Below are positions 42,805 through 52,500 of a stretch of 64,000 bases of DNA, piece after piece. The notes below the pieces were generated by a model. The model had not been told where the DNA came from, did no database searches, and saw only the letters and a program-made list of their open reading frames with translations. The DNA is from Halorubellus salinus. GTDB lineage: Archaea > Halobacteriota > Halobacteria > Halobacteriales > Natrialbaceae. The DNA is taken from the NCBI RefSeq assembly GCF_020567525.1, contig NZ_JAJCVI010000006.1, forward strand, positions 62,001-126,000. Reading direction: 5' to 3'. Both the position numbers and the translations under genes were made by a program. Positions within the stretch are counted from its first letter, which is position 1, and the number at the start of each line of letters is the position of its first letter.

Positions 42805-43731
42805 TCAGGGAGCGTCAGACTCGGTCAGGGTATCGCGATGCTTCCTGAGCGTCTTCGCCGACGTGTTCGCCACACTCGCAACCTCACCCTGCGTCACGAC
42901 TCGGGACCCTTCGAGCACTTTGTACAGACACGCCGCTGCGAACCCAGATGGTTGCACGCCGTTCGTCAGGCCCGCCCCTTCGGCCGCCTCGGCAAGACGG
43001 AGCGCACGGTGTTGCACATCGTCCGAGACACCGAGTTCAGAACCAAGCCGAGGAACGAACTCGCTCGGTACAACCGGCCTCGCAGGTAACCCGAGTTCGG
43101 CGTTCAATACCCGATACGCCCCCTCGACCTTCGCGCGGCCGACTGGCGCGGGCTCGGCAACCTCCTCGACCGTCCGCGGCAGGCCGTTACAGCGAGCGAC
43201 GGCGTACACGCAGCCCGCGGCCACCGCTTCGATAGACCGACCCGGCAGGAGGCCCTCGCCTTGGGCAGTTCGAAAGAGCGCACACGCCTGGTCGCGAATC
43301 GACTCGGCGAGTTCGAGCACGCCCGTGATCCGACGAATCTCGTTGAACGCGTGCATGCGATTCCGGTCGGCCTTCGACTCACACTGGCTCCGCGTGTGCT
43401 CGCGACGCAGTCGCCCGAGCTGTCGACGTTTCCGACCCGACAGCGAGTTCCCATTCGAATCTCGCCACCGGCCGATGGTGGTCGAGAGGCCACGGTCGTG
43501 CCTCGCTTCGGTCACCGGCGCGCCCGTCCGCTTGCGCTCGGCCCTGTCGCACGCTCGCCACTCCGGCCCACGGTCGAGACGAGGCTCCTCACGAACGAGC
43601 CCACAGTCCTCGCAGACGGACTCCCCACCGCTTGGCGCGAATCGACCATCGCATTCAGGACACAGGTTACTGCTCGAATCGAGCGGGACGCTCTCGTCGA
43701 ACGCGCCCGCATAGACATCGCTAGTTCTCAT
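42805..43731 (-). CDS. Transcription initiation factor TFB encoded on the element
   Basis: 308 residues. The N-terminal zinc ribbon is C24-P-E-C27 and C40-E-D-C43, followed by the B-finger/linker (GPEWRACDRAERKRTGAPVT) and two cyclin folds (from about residue 120, RMHAFNEIRRITGVLELAES; and from 215, FVPRLGSELGVSDDVQHRAL). TFB recruits RNA polymerase to TBP-TATA complexes. Element-encoded TFBs may bias transcription toward element promoters, which is an inference here. It probably shares a transcript with the SWIM gene. Confidence 0.9.
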   Translation of the reverse strand: MRTSDVYAGAFDESVPLDSSSNLCPECDGRFAPSGGESVCEDCGLVREEPRLDRGPEWRACDRAERKRTGAPVTEARHDRGLSTTIGRWRDSNGNSLSGRKRRQLGRLRREHTRSQCESKADRNRMHAFNEIRRITGVLELAESIRDQACALFRTAQGEGLLPGRSIEAVAAGCVYAVARCNGLPRTVEEVAEPAPVGRAKVEGAYRVLNAELGLPARPVVPSEFVPRLGSELGVSDDVQHRALRLAEAAEGAGLTNGVQPSGFAAACLYKVLEGSRVVTQGEVASVANTSAKTLRKHRDTLTESDAP

Positions 43732-43953
43732 CTGATACTAGTTCTCCGAGACGCTCGTCGACCCGACGAACCCCTCACCCCAAGGGGGTCAATAAATGTA
43801 GAGTGCACTTGCGGATCGTTCAGCGAGTATAGGTGGAGATCCCGTTCACAAACCTTGTCAACAGATGTGAACGCAGCGTTGTCACCACGTTGTTGCACGT
43901 CGTAATATCCCAACTGCGGTCGGGATTCCTTCGCCTTCAGGCGGAGGAGGATA

Positions 43954-44295
43954 TCAATCCCCGGTTGGAGGTTTGAGATAGGTTCCGAGAGCGTCGACAA
44001 CGGTCTGGACGAACGACTCTTCGAGACGACCCTGCCGCCGGACAATTGCGGCGTGTTTCGGTGATGCTACCACCCACGGTGAGGCGTAGCTCTGTCTGGG
44101 CATCCCGCCCTCGACCCATACGGCGTCCTCGAGAGGAATCCCATCGTCGTGAGGCGTCGTCGTTAGTGTGACCGTCATATACTCCTCGTCGTCGAACGGA
44201 TGGCTGTCGTTGTTGAGAATCAGCCACGGTCGTGGGTTTTCACCGGACTTGAACGGGTCTGGGCCCCAAACGACATCGCCGCGCTGGAAGCTCAT
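43954..44295 (-). CDS. PemK/MazF-family endoribonuclease toxin
   Basis: 113 residues. MSFQRGDVVWGPDPFKSGEN, then RPWLILNNDSHPFDDEEYMT, gives the beta-barrel start of PemK/MazF toxins (RGDVVW and the RPWLI strand), and VASPKHAAIVRRQGRL fits the conserved SPKxxxI block. MazF-type toxins cleave mRNA at short motifs. Its start overlaps the stop of the winged-helix antitoxin upstream (ATGA). This module is intact, in contrast with the broken copy at 41.7 kb. Confidence 0.82.
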   Translation of the reverse strand: MSFQRGDVVWGPDPFKSGENPRPWLILNNDSHPFDDEEYMTVTLTTTPHDDGIPLEDAVWVEGGMPRQSYASPWVVASPKHAAIVRRQGRLEESFVQTVVDALGTYLKPPTGD

Positions 44296-44651
44296 TCGTC
44301 ATCCTCGTCATCAACAGCGTGCGCCAGCCATTCGTTCATGTCCTCCTCACCGAAGCGGTCATTCGCAGTGCGCGTGCTCTCGAACATACTCCCGTAGGCC
44401 GCCACATCGTCAGCCTCGCCGAGCGCCCAGTAGTTGCCTTTGTGCCGGACAAGCCCGCGATCTTCGAGGCGTGAGAGGACGACACTGATGCTCCCGGCTT
44501 TCACCTTGGTCCCATTCCGAATCTCGCTCTGCGTAAACGCCTGATCGGGATGCGCAGCGAGGAATCGCATCACGCGGTCAGCGTTCGTCTCCCCATTGTG
44601 CTGGAGTCGATCTTCAGGCGAGGATTCGAACGTCTCGATGTCGATAGGCAT
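44292..44651 (-). CDS. Winged-helix antitoxin of the intact PemK module
   Basis: 119 residues: winged helix at about residues 30-75 (TQSEIRNGTKVKAGSISVVL, then SRLEDRGLVRHKGNYWALGE) and an acidic C-terminal tail (NEWLAHAVDDEDDE) of the sort that wraps the toxin. It is a paralogue of the antitoxin at 41769-42128. Four TGTATT words and a 10-bp hairpin lie upstream and are candidate binding sites for autoregulation. Confidence 0.78.
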   Translation of the reverse strand: MPIDIETFESSPEDRLQHNGETNADRVMRFLAAHPDQAFTQSEIRNGTKVKAGSISVVLSRLEDRGLVRHKGNYWALGEADDVAAYGSMFESTRTANDRFGEEDMNEWLAHAVDDEDDE

Positions 44652-44652
44652 A

Positions 44653-44723
44653 TGTATTTCTTTGTCAGCAAATGTATTAGGTGTATTGGTGTATTTTCAA
44701 ATCACGATTTTTCAATCGTGATT
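44653..44723 (-). promoter_or_regulatory. Candidate operator/promoter of the PemK module
   Basis: TGTATT occurs four times, at 44653-44658, 44673-44678, 44682-44687 and 44690-44695; the shared decamer TCTTTGTCAG is at 44659-44668; and a perfect dyad AATCACGATT-tttc-AATCGTGATT spans 44700-44723. The arrangement before an autoregulated TA operon suggests operator sites. The dyad could instead be the terminator of the ArdC-like gene 116 bp upstream. Confidence 0.5.
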
Positions 44724-44838
44724 AGCAAGATGTGTCACGGATAGAGAAGAGAGGACTTCCGAAACCGAAATCAAAGGCTGGGACGCTCACTACCTCGTCC
44801 GGTTTCGGAAAACGAGAAAGAGTAGAGATGCTCGTCGG

Positions 44839-45822
44839 TCAATCGGAGACGGCGACAGCGTCGATGATGGTTCGGGCGGTTGTCGTGATGCGTTCGAACC
44901 GCTCGCAGATGACGTCGGCTGGGTCGCCTTCCCACGCGGCGACGTAGAAGGCACTCCGTGAGGCGTCGAGTCCGAAGTACCGCGAGACGACGTACGCGGT
45001 GCTTTCGGCTTCGACCTCGCGCTTCGCGCGCTCGAGGGGGTCTTCGACGTCGAAGTGAAGGAGTGCGTGGGCGTACTCGTGTGCGAGCACGCTCGCGACC
45101 TGTGCCTGGTTCTCGACGTCCTTCACGTCGACAAGAAGCGAGCAGTCGTACGCGCTTCTGTCAGTACACACGCCTGCGGCGTCGCCATGCGTCCATTCTT
45201 TGGGAGGAACAAGTGTCGCACGAACGCCGAGTTCAGGCGCGGCATCGAGGAATGCACGAACCAGGCCGTCTTCCATTCCATCACCGTGCGTGGTCGTTTC
45301 GAGTTCGGGGAGGGGTTCGCCCTCGGTCTGGGAGACGTCGAATACGGGAACGGGCTTGAATCCGACGAGACCTCGCTCCCACGTTCCGGGTGGCGTCTCC
45401 GCGTACTCGCAGTCACTCCCCGCGTGGGAGGACTTCGAGTTCCCACACTCGGGGCACTGCTTGGCGATGATGGGTGCCCAGATCCAGATGGCGGATTCGC
45501 CCTGCTGGACCTGCCTATCGAACTCGTTCACCCACGTATTGTAGCCCGCAACCCTCGTCGCCCCCGGGCACTGCTGCTTGATGAGGAGCGCGTTCCGGTA
45601 GGAGTAGTCGTGGAAGCGCGACTGGACGTCGAGCCACGCCTGGAGTTCCGCACTCGCCCGGGCCTCGTTCGAGCGCTCGGCGAACTGCTCGACCCACGCT
45701 TCGAGCGAATCCTGCATCTCCTCGCGCCGCGTCGCCGACTCCTCGAAACACGTTCGCGCAAGCGCTCGGTCGTTCTCAATGCTATCCTCGGACGTCTCAA
45801 TGTGGTCGTCTTCTATCGACAT
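44839..45822 (-). CDS. ArdC-like antirestriction protein (ssDNA-binding domain + zincin)
   Basis: 327 residues. The N-terminal half has the ArdC domain pattern: SRFHDYSYRNALLIKQQCPG, ATRVAGYNTWVNEFDRQVQQ, GESAIWIWAPI. The C-terminal half is a zinc metallopeptidase with HEXXH in ASVLAHEYAHALLHF and a downstream Glu in EVEAESTAYVVSRYFG. A CPECG segment may form an extra zinc site. ArdC proteins enter recipients with conjugative DNA and protect it from restriction. This supports the conjugative nature of the region. Confidence 0.85.
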   Translation of the reverse strand: MSIEDDHIETSEDSIENDRALARTCFEESATRREEMQDSLEAWVEQFAERSNEARASAELQAWLDVQSRFHDYSYRNALLIKQQCPGATRVAGYNTWVNEFDRQVQQGESAIWIWAPIIAKQCPECGNSKSSHAGSDCEYAETPPGTWERGLVGFKPVPVFDVSQTEGEPLPELETTTHGDGMEDGLVRAFLDAAPELGVRATLVPPKEWTHGDAAGVCTDRSAYDCSLLVDVKDVENQAQVASVLAHEYAHALLHFDVEDPLERAKREVEAESTAYVVSRYFGLDASRSAFYVAAWEGDPADVICERFERITTTARTIIDAVAVSD

Positions 45823-45995
45823 CAGTTAGTTCCGAAGCGGACTCGGTGTCCTCCTCGCCCATCAGGGAGGAGAAAAACGGGCTACGTCGAGCGCGCCAAA
45901 TCAATAGACTGTCTTCGACCGGGAACCGCGTACAGCGGAGATCCAAGGGATTTGCTGGGCTCATGATTATGCCCCAAGCCATCGAAAAGCTGCGT

Positions 45996-46355
45996 ATGGT
46001 CGATACCAAGGATGGTCGCGAGGACCAGGCGGCGAACGAGGAGCGACGTCAGCGAGAGCGAGAGATACGGGAAGCGCGCTCGCGGGCTGACGAGCCCGAA
46101 CCACCTGCTATCGACTGGGACGAGGACGCTGATTCGCCGCCCGTGTGTCACCTCCGTGGCTGCGACGAGGAAGCGACGTTCGTCGTCCTCGAACGATACC
46201 AGGAAGAGACCGGGAAAGGCCCGGTCGAGGCACTCGCATTCATGTGTCAAGACCATGCCGACGAAGAGAGCCCGACGAATCTTGACCACGCCTACGACGA
46301 CTACGTGTTCCGAGTCGACCCACTCCCCGGAATATTTAACGCGGAGAGCACCTGA
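45996..46355 (+). CDS. Small conserved haloarchaeal protein with Cys/His metal-site pattern
   Basis: 119 residues from the ATG at 45996 (an ATG 11 codons upstream is possible). A charged helical start (NEERRQREREIREARSRADE) is followed by CHLRGCDEEATFVVLERYQE and FMCQDHADEESPTNLDHAYD, whose Cys and Cys-x2-His could bind zinc. I recognise it as a recurrent small haloarchaeal protein of unknown role. It is the only plus-strand gene in this part of the element. Confidence 0.6.
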   Translation: MVDTKDGREDQAANEERRQREREIREARSRADEPEPPAIDWDEDADSPPVCHLRGCDEEATFVVLERYQEETGKGPVEALAFMCQDHADEESPTNLDHAYDDYVFRVDPLPGIFNAEST

Positions 46356-47012
46356 AAAGTCGGGTCTGAATACTGCGCATTCTCGTGGGGGTTGTCGCGG
46401 TCGTAGCTGTCGACATCGTGGCCGTCGTCGACGCGTCCGTAGCGTGACAGCAAACGAACGCATGAGGGGCGTTCCAGGCAGCGGTGTGGGCTAGTGAGGC
46501 CACTGGGAGGCCGAAGTCAGTATCGAGAGAATCATTATGCAACGAAGGACCTTCTACGATCGCGAGGACGAGCTTGGGGCACCCACAGCTGCCACTGAGA
46601 GGCCGGGTTAGAGTTCTTCGTCGTGTATGGCCGTCGACGGTGTCGGGAAGACGGCACTCCTCAAAGTGCTTTGTCGAAACCGACTGAACGTCTATCATCG
46701 AGAGGAGTTTCATCGAGGCGACCCGGAGCTGAACTCCTTGCGGGTTCCTATAGTTCGGAGAAGAGGGTTGTGGCTGCGCGCGCAGCGGGCGTCTCGTGAG
46801 CGCTGCGAACGAGCGCCGGTGAGACGAACGTGTTCGTCTCAGCGAGCGAGCACGGAGCGGTGGGTGGGGAGGTGGGGTTGGGGCAGCCAGGCGCGGTGCG
46901 CTCAATCCGTCATACTCGAAGAACGCTCGGCCCGGCCTTGGATAGTGCGTTCGAGCCGGCAAAAAAGAGAGAACGCGCGTGGCCGGTCTCCGACCAGCCA
47001 GCGTTTCATCAA
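46356..47012. other. Intergenic, G-rich, with hairpin and G-quadruplex motif
   Basis: About 655 bp with no credible gene; open frames here are Arg-rich and antisense-like. Notable structure: a 22-nt dyad TGAGACGAAC-gt-GTTCGTCTCA at 46820-46841 (10-bp stem), and just downstream GGG-T-GGGG-aggt-GGGG-tt-GGGG at 46862-46883, a canonical four-run G-quadruplex pattern on the plus strand. It could be an origin or transfer-related site. Confidence 0.45.
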
Positions 47013-47972
47013 TCAGTTCCGGGGACTTGGTCCGTCGCCGCCTTCGAGGATGGTCACGTTCGAGCGTGACGTTGCCGCGAGTGATGGTCGACCGCCGTAC
47101 CAGCCCACTTCGACGTTCAACAACCGCACTCGGTCGCCTTCGCTGAGGATATTCCCCACATTCGAGCGTTTCCAGACCGTCAGTTTCGCCGTCCCCGTGT
47201 CGTCCTCGATGACGCCGACCTGTTGTTGGTTGCTCGCCGATGGTTCGTAGAGGGTTCGAATCCGGGCTTCCACGTTCGCCTGGATCGAATACCGTGGGTG
47301 ACCCATCCATTCGTCGATGCTCGCGATGGGCTGTACCGCATCCACGCTCTTCGCCACCTCCGCCTTCGTCTCGAGGACTGCCGCCGTCACGCCCATCCCC
47401 TGGCACGCCACCTTCTCCGCGAGTCGCCTCGCTAATGCCGCCCGTGACGGCCCCCGGAACCGCTCAGCCAACTTCATCCCGTATCGGTTCACGTCACCGA
47501 GCGTCTTCGCGTCCAGTTGTTCACGAGGGTCCATACCAGGGTCACCACCGGCTCCCAGGACGCCGCGCGCTCGGAAGTCACGCACGCGTTCACCCGACTC
47601 CCGACGATTCTGTACGGTCGCCGACCCCGCACGGTCGACACCTGCCTCCGCCGCCGCCAGTGCTCGCTCACGCTGCTCCGCCAACTCCGCCTCCTCGCCC
47701 AACTGCTGTTCCTCTTCGGCGAGCGTCCGCCCGTACGGATGCCCGAGATTCGCCTCCCGCGTCCAATCGTAATCGATCCGACCCTGGCGCTCCAACTCCA
47801 CCGTCGGCCGCAGCTCCTCCCCACGCTCCGTGCACGCCGACCCCGCCAACAACTCATCAGCACCCTCGATCGCATCCCGCACCGTGAACCGCCCCGACCG
47901 CTCCACATCGCTCGCTCGTTCATCCGACTCAACACCCGAATCTCTATCACTGACTACGTTCTTACTAGACAT
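47013..47972 (-). CDS. OB-fold (RPA-like) DNA-binding protein
   Basis: 319 residues from the ATG at 47972. The N-terminal 200 residues are charged and helical (AEEEQQLGEEAELAEQRERA). The last 110 contain an OB fold: YSIQANVEARIRTLYEPSAS, VGVIEDDTGTAKLTVWKRSN, LSEGDRVRLLNVEVGWYGGR, the pattern of replication protein A-type single-strand DNA-binding domains. It probably protects single-stranded DNA during replication or transfer of the element. Confidence 0.75.
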   Translation of the reverse strand: MSSKNVVSDRDSGVESDERASDVERSGRFTVRDAIEGADELLAGSACTERGEELRPTVELERQGRIDYDWTREANLGHPYGRTLAEEEQQLGEEAELAEQRERALAAAEAGVDRAGSATVQNRRESGERVRDFRARGVLGAGGDPGMDPREQLDAKTLGDVNRYGMKLAERFRGPSRAALARRLAEKVACQGMGVTAAVLETKAEVAKSVDAVQPIASIDEWMGHPRYSIQANVEARIRTLYEPSASNQQQVGVIEDDTGTAKLTVWKRSNVGNILSEGDRVRLLNVEVGWYGGRPSLAATSRSNVTILEGGDGPSPRN

Positions 47973-48540
47973 TGCAGTATCTCTGAAGGCGCTCACTCGG
48001 CGTCTTCTTCCGACACCACGACTCTCCAGCCGTGGCTGTCCACGTCGACCAACTCACTCCTCTCGCGCTCTCGCTTGCGCCTTCGCGAGCGCCCCGGGCG
48101 CGAGCGAGAGCGCGCCCACAGGAGGCTACACGACCAGCAGCGCGCGCCGAAGTCGCCCGGTGTGAGCGTCCAGCACGCAAGCCGGTTTCGCGTCCGTCGA
48201 CCGAACACAGTGAGGGAGACGCGACCGAGAGCGCGCTTGGTGCTGGCGTCGAAGCCAGATGCCCGGAACGGCGAGCATCGCGTGGTCGACCGAAGGGAGG
48301 CCACGAGCGCGAGCGGGAGCGAAGCGACATGCGAGCGTGCTCGTCGCATGCCCGGAATGGTCGGTCGCGAGCGAAACGGAGGGCGGACGCGGCGAGCGCT
48401 GCGCGCCGTCTGGCGACGAAGGACGACTCGGAATCCAACGAATCGAATGGACAGTTAGTTCTTCGAGAAGGCGCAAATTCGGCGTTAGGATGACCCGTCG
48501 TACCTAATCAGAGAGATGAAGACACCGATTTTGAGAGGAG
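47973..48540. other. GC-rich spacer with repeated GCGAGCG-type words
   Basis: About 570 bp. The sequence is dense in short words such as GAGCGAGC, GCGAGCG and GGAGCGAAGCGAC, giving long Arg/Ser-rich open frames on both strands that I do not believe. I see no gene, RNA or clear promoter beyond what must drive the OB-fold gene. Confidence 0.4.
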
Positions 48541-48993
48541 TCAAGAATATGACTCGAACTCGGCTAGCACTTCGTCCGAGACCGGTTGGAGGTAATGGAA
48601 ATCCTCGTCGTCGCAGAGTCCACGGAAATCTGTGTCCGTGGAAATGATCTTGTCTACGTTCGCGCTGCGTGCAGCGGCGATGTAATAGCAATCATAGACG
48701 TCGTGGCCGTTGTACTCCGCGATCTGGTAGGCGTCCTGAACGACGTCTTTCTGGATCTGGGTGAAGTCTATCGGTTGGTCGAGAAGGCCTTTGACTGCGT
48801 GTTCAGCGCGGTCTTGGTCGATGCCGAACTCGTTGGTCAGAAGCCATTGTACTCGCAATGGCGCGTACCCGAATGTGACGAGTGTATCTTCACCTCGCAG
48901 AGCTGGTGCCAGTTCGGTTGTGACGCCATCGTTGCCGGGGTGGTCTTGAACGAGAAGGATAGCGAGAGAGTTGACGTCAGCGAGTAGTCGCAT
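48541..48993 (-). CDS. PIN-domain toxin (VapC-like)
   Basis: 150 residues. Acidic PIN residues: D6 in MRLLADVNSLAIL, an acidic pair in NGHDVYDCYYIAAARSANVD and DTD in IISTDTDFRGL. PIN toxins are metal-dependent RNases that cut tRNA or rRNA. It follows the AbrB-type gene with no gap, the usual antitoxin-toxin order. Confidence 0.82.
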   Translation of the reverse strand: MRLLADVNSLAILLVQDHPGNDGVTTELAPALRGEDTLVTFGYAPLRVQWLLTNEFGIDQDRAEHAVKGLLDQPIDFTQIQKDVVQDAYQIAEYNGHDVYDCYYIAAARSANVDKIISTDTDFRGLCDDEDFHYLQPVSDEVLAEFESYS

Positions 48994-49260
48994 CTAGTTC
49001 GTTCCCCCGAAGGTCGCTTCGCCCGCATCGGGGAACGCATTCGATTCCTTCCATTCGTCTTCGCTCTTCCCTGATTTGACGGTGGTGAGTTCGGGGAGTT
49101 TGCGCTCGAGGTGGATGTCACCGCCCTCGATTACGACGTCGAACTCGTCGCCTGCGTCAAGTTGCAGGGCGTCCCTAACTTCTTTCGGGATGGTGAGGCG
49201 TCCTCGGTCGTTGAGTTGCGTTGTCGGGTCGTCGCCGTTCTGATCTCGGGTTCGACTCAT
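48994..49260 (-). CDS. AbrB/SpoVT-type antitoxin
   Basis: 88 residues from the ATG at 49260 (an upstream in-frame ATG at 49299 exists). The swapped-hairpin DNA-binding domain is LNDRGRLTIPKEVRDALQLD followed by AGDEFDVVIEGGDIHLER. The C-terminal tail (SEDEWKESNAFPDAGEATFG) would bind the PIN toxin. Such antitoxins repress their own promoter; a TATA-like AGATTTATG lies about 40 bp upstream. Confidence 0.82.
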   Translation of the reverse strand: MSRTRDQNGDDPTTQLNDRGRLTIPKEVRDALQLDAGDEFDVVIEGGDIHLERKLPELTTVKSGKSEDEWKESNAFPDAGEATFGGTN

Positions 49261-49587
49261 AGAATCACCACAATTGTCTCTGATTTGTTCCATCAACATA
49301 AATCTGTGGGAATGTTCCAGTTCGGGGACTGTCTACGTGTGAGAGGAGACGACGACGTGGCACTGGTTATGAATGTGGGTGGGGTTGAAAGGGGCCGGGG
49401 GTGGGGCGAACCCCGGCGATGCAAGCACCGTTGGCGAGCGAGCGTGAGCGAGTGAGTCGCGGCGCGCAGCGAGCCGCGGGAGTCGCACGCCCGGGGGGCT
49501 TTCTGGTTCCTAGTTGACCGTTAGCGGGCTTGATGGTGCGATTTATGCGTGGTTTCGGTGTAGGGGTGCTAACGCTCGATTCCGTGT
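49261..49587. other. Divergent promoter region with a G-quadruplex motif
   Basis: 327 bp between the AbrB/PIN operon and the coupling protein. On the plus strand at 49377-49406 there are GGGT-GGGG-ttgaaa-GGGG-cc-GGGGG-t-GGGG runs, similar in word use to the tract at 46862-46883. It is followed by GAGCGAGC-type repeats at 49435-49480. No gene seen. Confidence 0.4.
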
Positions 49588-52500
49588 ATGTCACGCCAAG
49601 CCGATCCTGTTGACGGTCTTCCTGTTCGCTCGGACGATGCTCGAACGTATCTTCGGATTCGACCATCGAACGACCCACTTGATGTCGAGACGGTCCTCAC
49701 GCAACTCGGGAGTCTCCATCAGCTCGAGTGCCCGCGTGATGGGCCGTGGTACAGGCGTGTGTTCGAGTCCACGCGGCCGACGTTCGAAGTCCTCCTCGTG
49801 AGTGATGGGACGACCACGACCTACTACGTCGGTGCGGATACGTCAGTGATCGAGTCGGTGGAGCGGGTGTTCAGGAGCCTCTATCCGGATTCGTACGAGT
49901 TCGAGCGGGTGGCGTGGGCGCCTGATCGTGTGCTCGTCGATTGCGATGATCTCGCCGCCGTCGAGTATACTGGGAGAGTGGATCGGCCACGGGATTGGCA
50001 GACGCAACTCGCGAGTTTCGAGTCGTTCTGCACCGACGAGCATGCGCGCATCCCCTTGGCGTCGGTCGCCGAGGGGATGGCTGGGGTGGACGTGCCCGTG
50101 GTGTATCAGGTGCTCTTTCGGCCAAGGGCTGATTGGACGGGCGAGCGCGACGAGCGGGTTCTCGCGCTCCGAGAGCAACGCGAGACGATAGGGGACCAGT
50201 TCGCGAGCGCGCTCTTCGGGCCTCCCGAGGAGCCTGTCGTCCCAACGGGTGACGAGGCGCGGATCGAGGAACTTTCTGAGAAGCATCCGCGGCGGTCGTT
50301 CGACGTGAACGCACGCCTCGTCGTCGGCGACCCACGAGCCCAAACCGAGGTCGAAGCAATCGCGCGCGATCTTGCTGGCGCGCTCTCACAGGTCAGTCGG
50401 ACGACCTACGAAGCCACAGGCCGCGTCCTGACGGGATCGAGCGCACAACGTGCCCTGGGAGACGTCCGGGAGCGAGAGACACACGAGCCGGCGTACAGTC
50501 GCTTCGGAGTGCGGCCATGGGGGCGTTCGGAGAGTCGCGGGCTCGTTCTCGACGACCAGGAACTCGGGGGGCTCACCGTCGTCGACGGGACGGCGCTCAC
50601 GGACGCCGGCGAGCGGACAGTCGAACCCACGCCTGGTGAGAACCACTCCATCCAGCGACCACCACCCACCATCCTCGAACAGTACAGACAGACCGGGCTC
50701 ACGCTCGGGCACCCACTCACCGAAGACAGGGACGCCGAGACGGAACCGATCGCGCTCCCGGAGGACTTGCAGCCGATGCACGTGGCGTGGTTCGGGAAGA
50801 CCGGGTCAGGGAAATCCACGGCGTTGACGTCGGCGATGCTCGACAACCACCAGGCGACAAACGGCGCCAGCATCCTCATCGACCCGAAGGGTGACGGGAT
50901 GGCCACAGACTACATGCGGGCACACTACGCGACGTACGGCCACCTCAATAACGTCCTGTACTTCGATTGTGCACGGACGCTCCCCGCGTTCTCGTTCTTC
51001 GATATCCGCGACCAACTCGACGCAGGCGTCCCACGGACGACCGCGGTCGAGGATAGCGTCGACCACTACATCGAGATCCTCGGCCAACTCATGGGCACGG
51101 ACCGCTTCGAGCGCGCCGTCCGCTCCCCGGACATCATCCGGTACATGGTCAAAGCCCTCTATGACCCCGTCAGTGGCGACGACGCGTTCTCCCATAGGGA
51201 CCTCCACGACAGTATCAGGAAACTCCACGAACGCCAGAGCGCCCCCGCGGTCTCGGACGACCACCTCGAACGCATGCTCGCGGGCGTCACCGCGAACAGC
51301 GCGCGCTCGTTCGACGAGATCATGCAAGGCGTCGCCAACAGAATAGAGAAGATCCCCATCGACCAACGCTTGGCCGCCATCTTCGACCACGTCCCGCGAG
51401 AAGAAGACCCACACTTCGACCTCATCGAGTACCTCGACGAGAACGTCGTCATCATCCTCGACACCGGCAGTCTCCGCCCCAGCGCACAACGCGCCCTCAC
51501 CCTCGTCGTCCTCTCGAACCTCTGGACCGCACTCAAACGCCGCCGCAAACACACCGACGGGGAACTCTCACTGGTGAATCTGTACGTCGAAGAAGCCGCG
51601 AGCATCGCCGCCTCCGACCTCCTCAGCGAACTCCTCGCCCAAGCCCGGAGCTTCGGGTGCTCACTCACACTCGCGATGCAGTTCCCCGCCCAACTCGAAC
51701 ACGAAGACAGAATCTACGACGAAATCCTGAACAACGTCTCAACCATCGTCACCGGGAACGTCCCGAGCGACCGCGAACTCGCCATGCGACTCGCCACCGA
51801 CGACATGAACGCGAAACAGGTCGGGAATCGACTGCGCGCCCTCCAACGCGGGCAATGGCTCGTGAAACTCCCGAACGCCTACGGCCAGCCCGAACCACGA
51901 CCATTCAGTATCGAATCCGTCACCCCACCCGCAGGCCACCCCGCTCACGACCACACGCCACCGCGCACCGACGAATGGGCGTTCCAGGACACTCTCCTCG
52001 ACGTCCACGAACGAACCACCGAAACGTGTGGACTCACCCTCGACGCACCCACCACGACGAGCAACGACGACAAGCCCACAAGCGACGACCCCTCCGACGA
52101 CGCGGACGACACAGAAACCAGTCCCGACCGCGTGCGCGTCGACTCCGCCCTCCCACACACGAACCGCATGCCCCCGACGGTCACCTACGAGCACACCACC
52201 CACGCACTCCGCTGTACTGAATGCGAGAACCGCTACAACCCCACCATCACGGGCATGAAACGCGCCATCTCCTGCTGCGATACCCTCGACAATATCGACC
52301 GCGAGGACGTCCCCATCTGCGACCTCAACCTCAAACTCACCCCCGAAGAACGCGCCGTCACCGACTGGACCACGAAACAACTACTGTTCCTCCAAGCCGT
52401 CTACAACGCCCAACAACTCCGGTACGACCCACTCGAATACGACCTCCTCCGAGACTCCATGATCCGCCTCCAGGAATACGTCGACATCGAAAGCAACGCG

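Noticed and set aside
46336-47406. 356-codon minus-strand open frame in the gap before the OB-fold gene
   Set aside because: Low-complexity Arg/Thr/Pro sequence partly antisense to the OB-fold gene; no start signal or family match.
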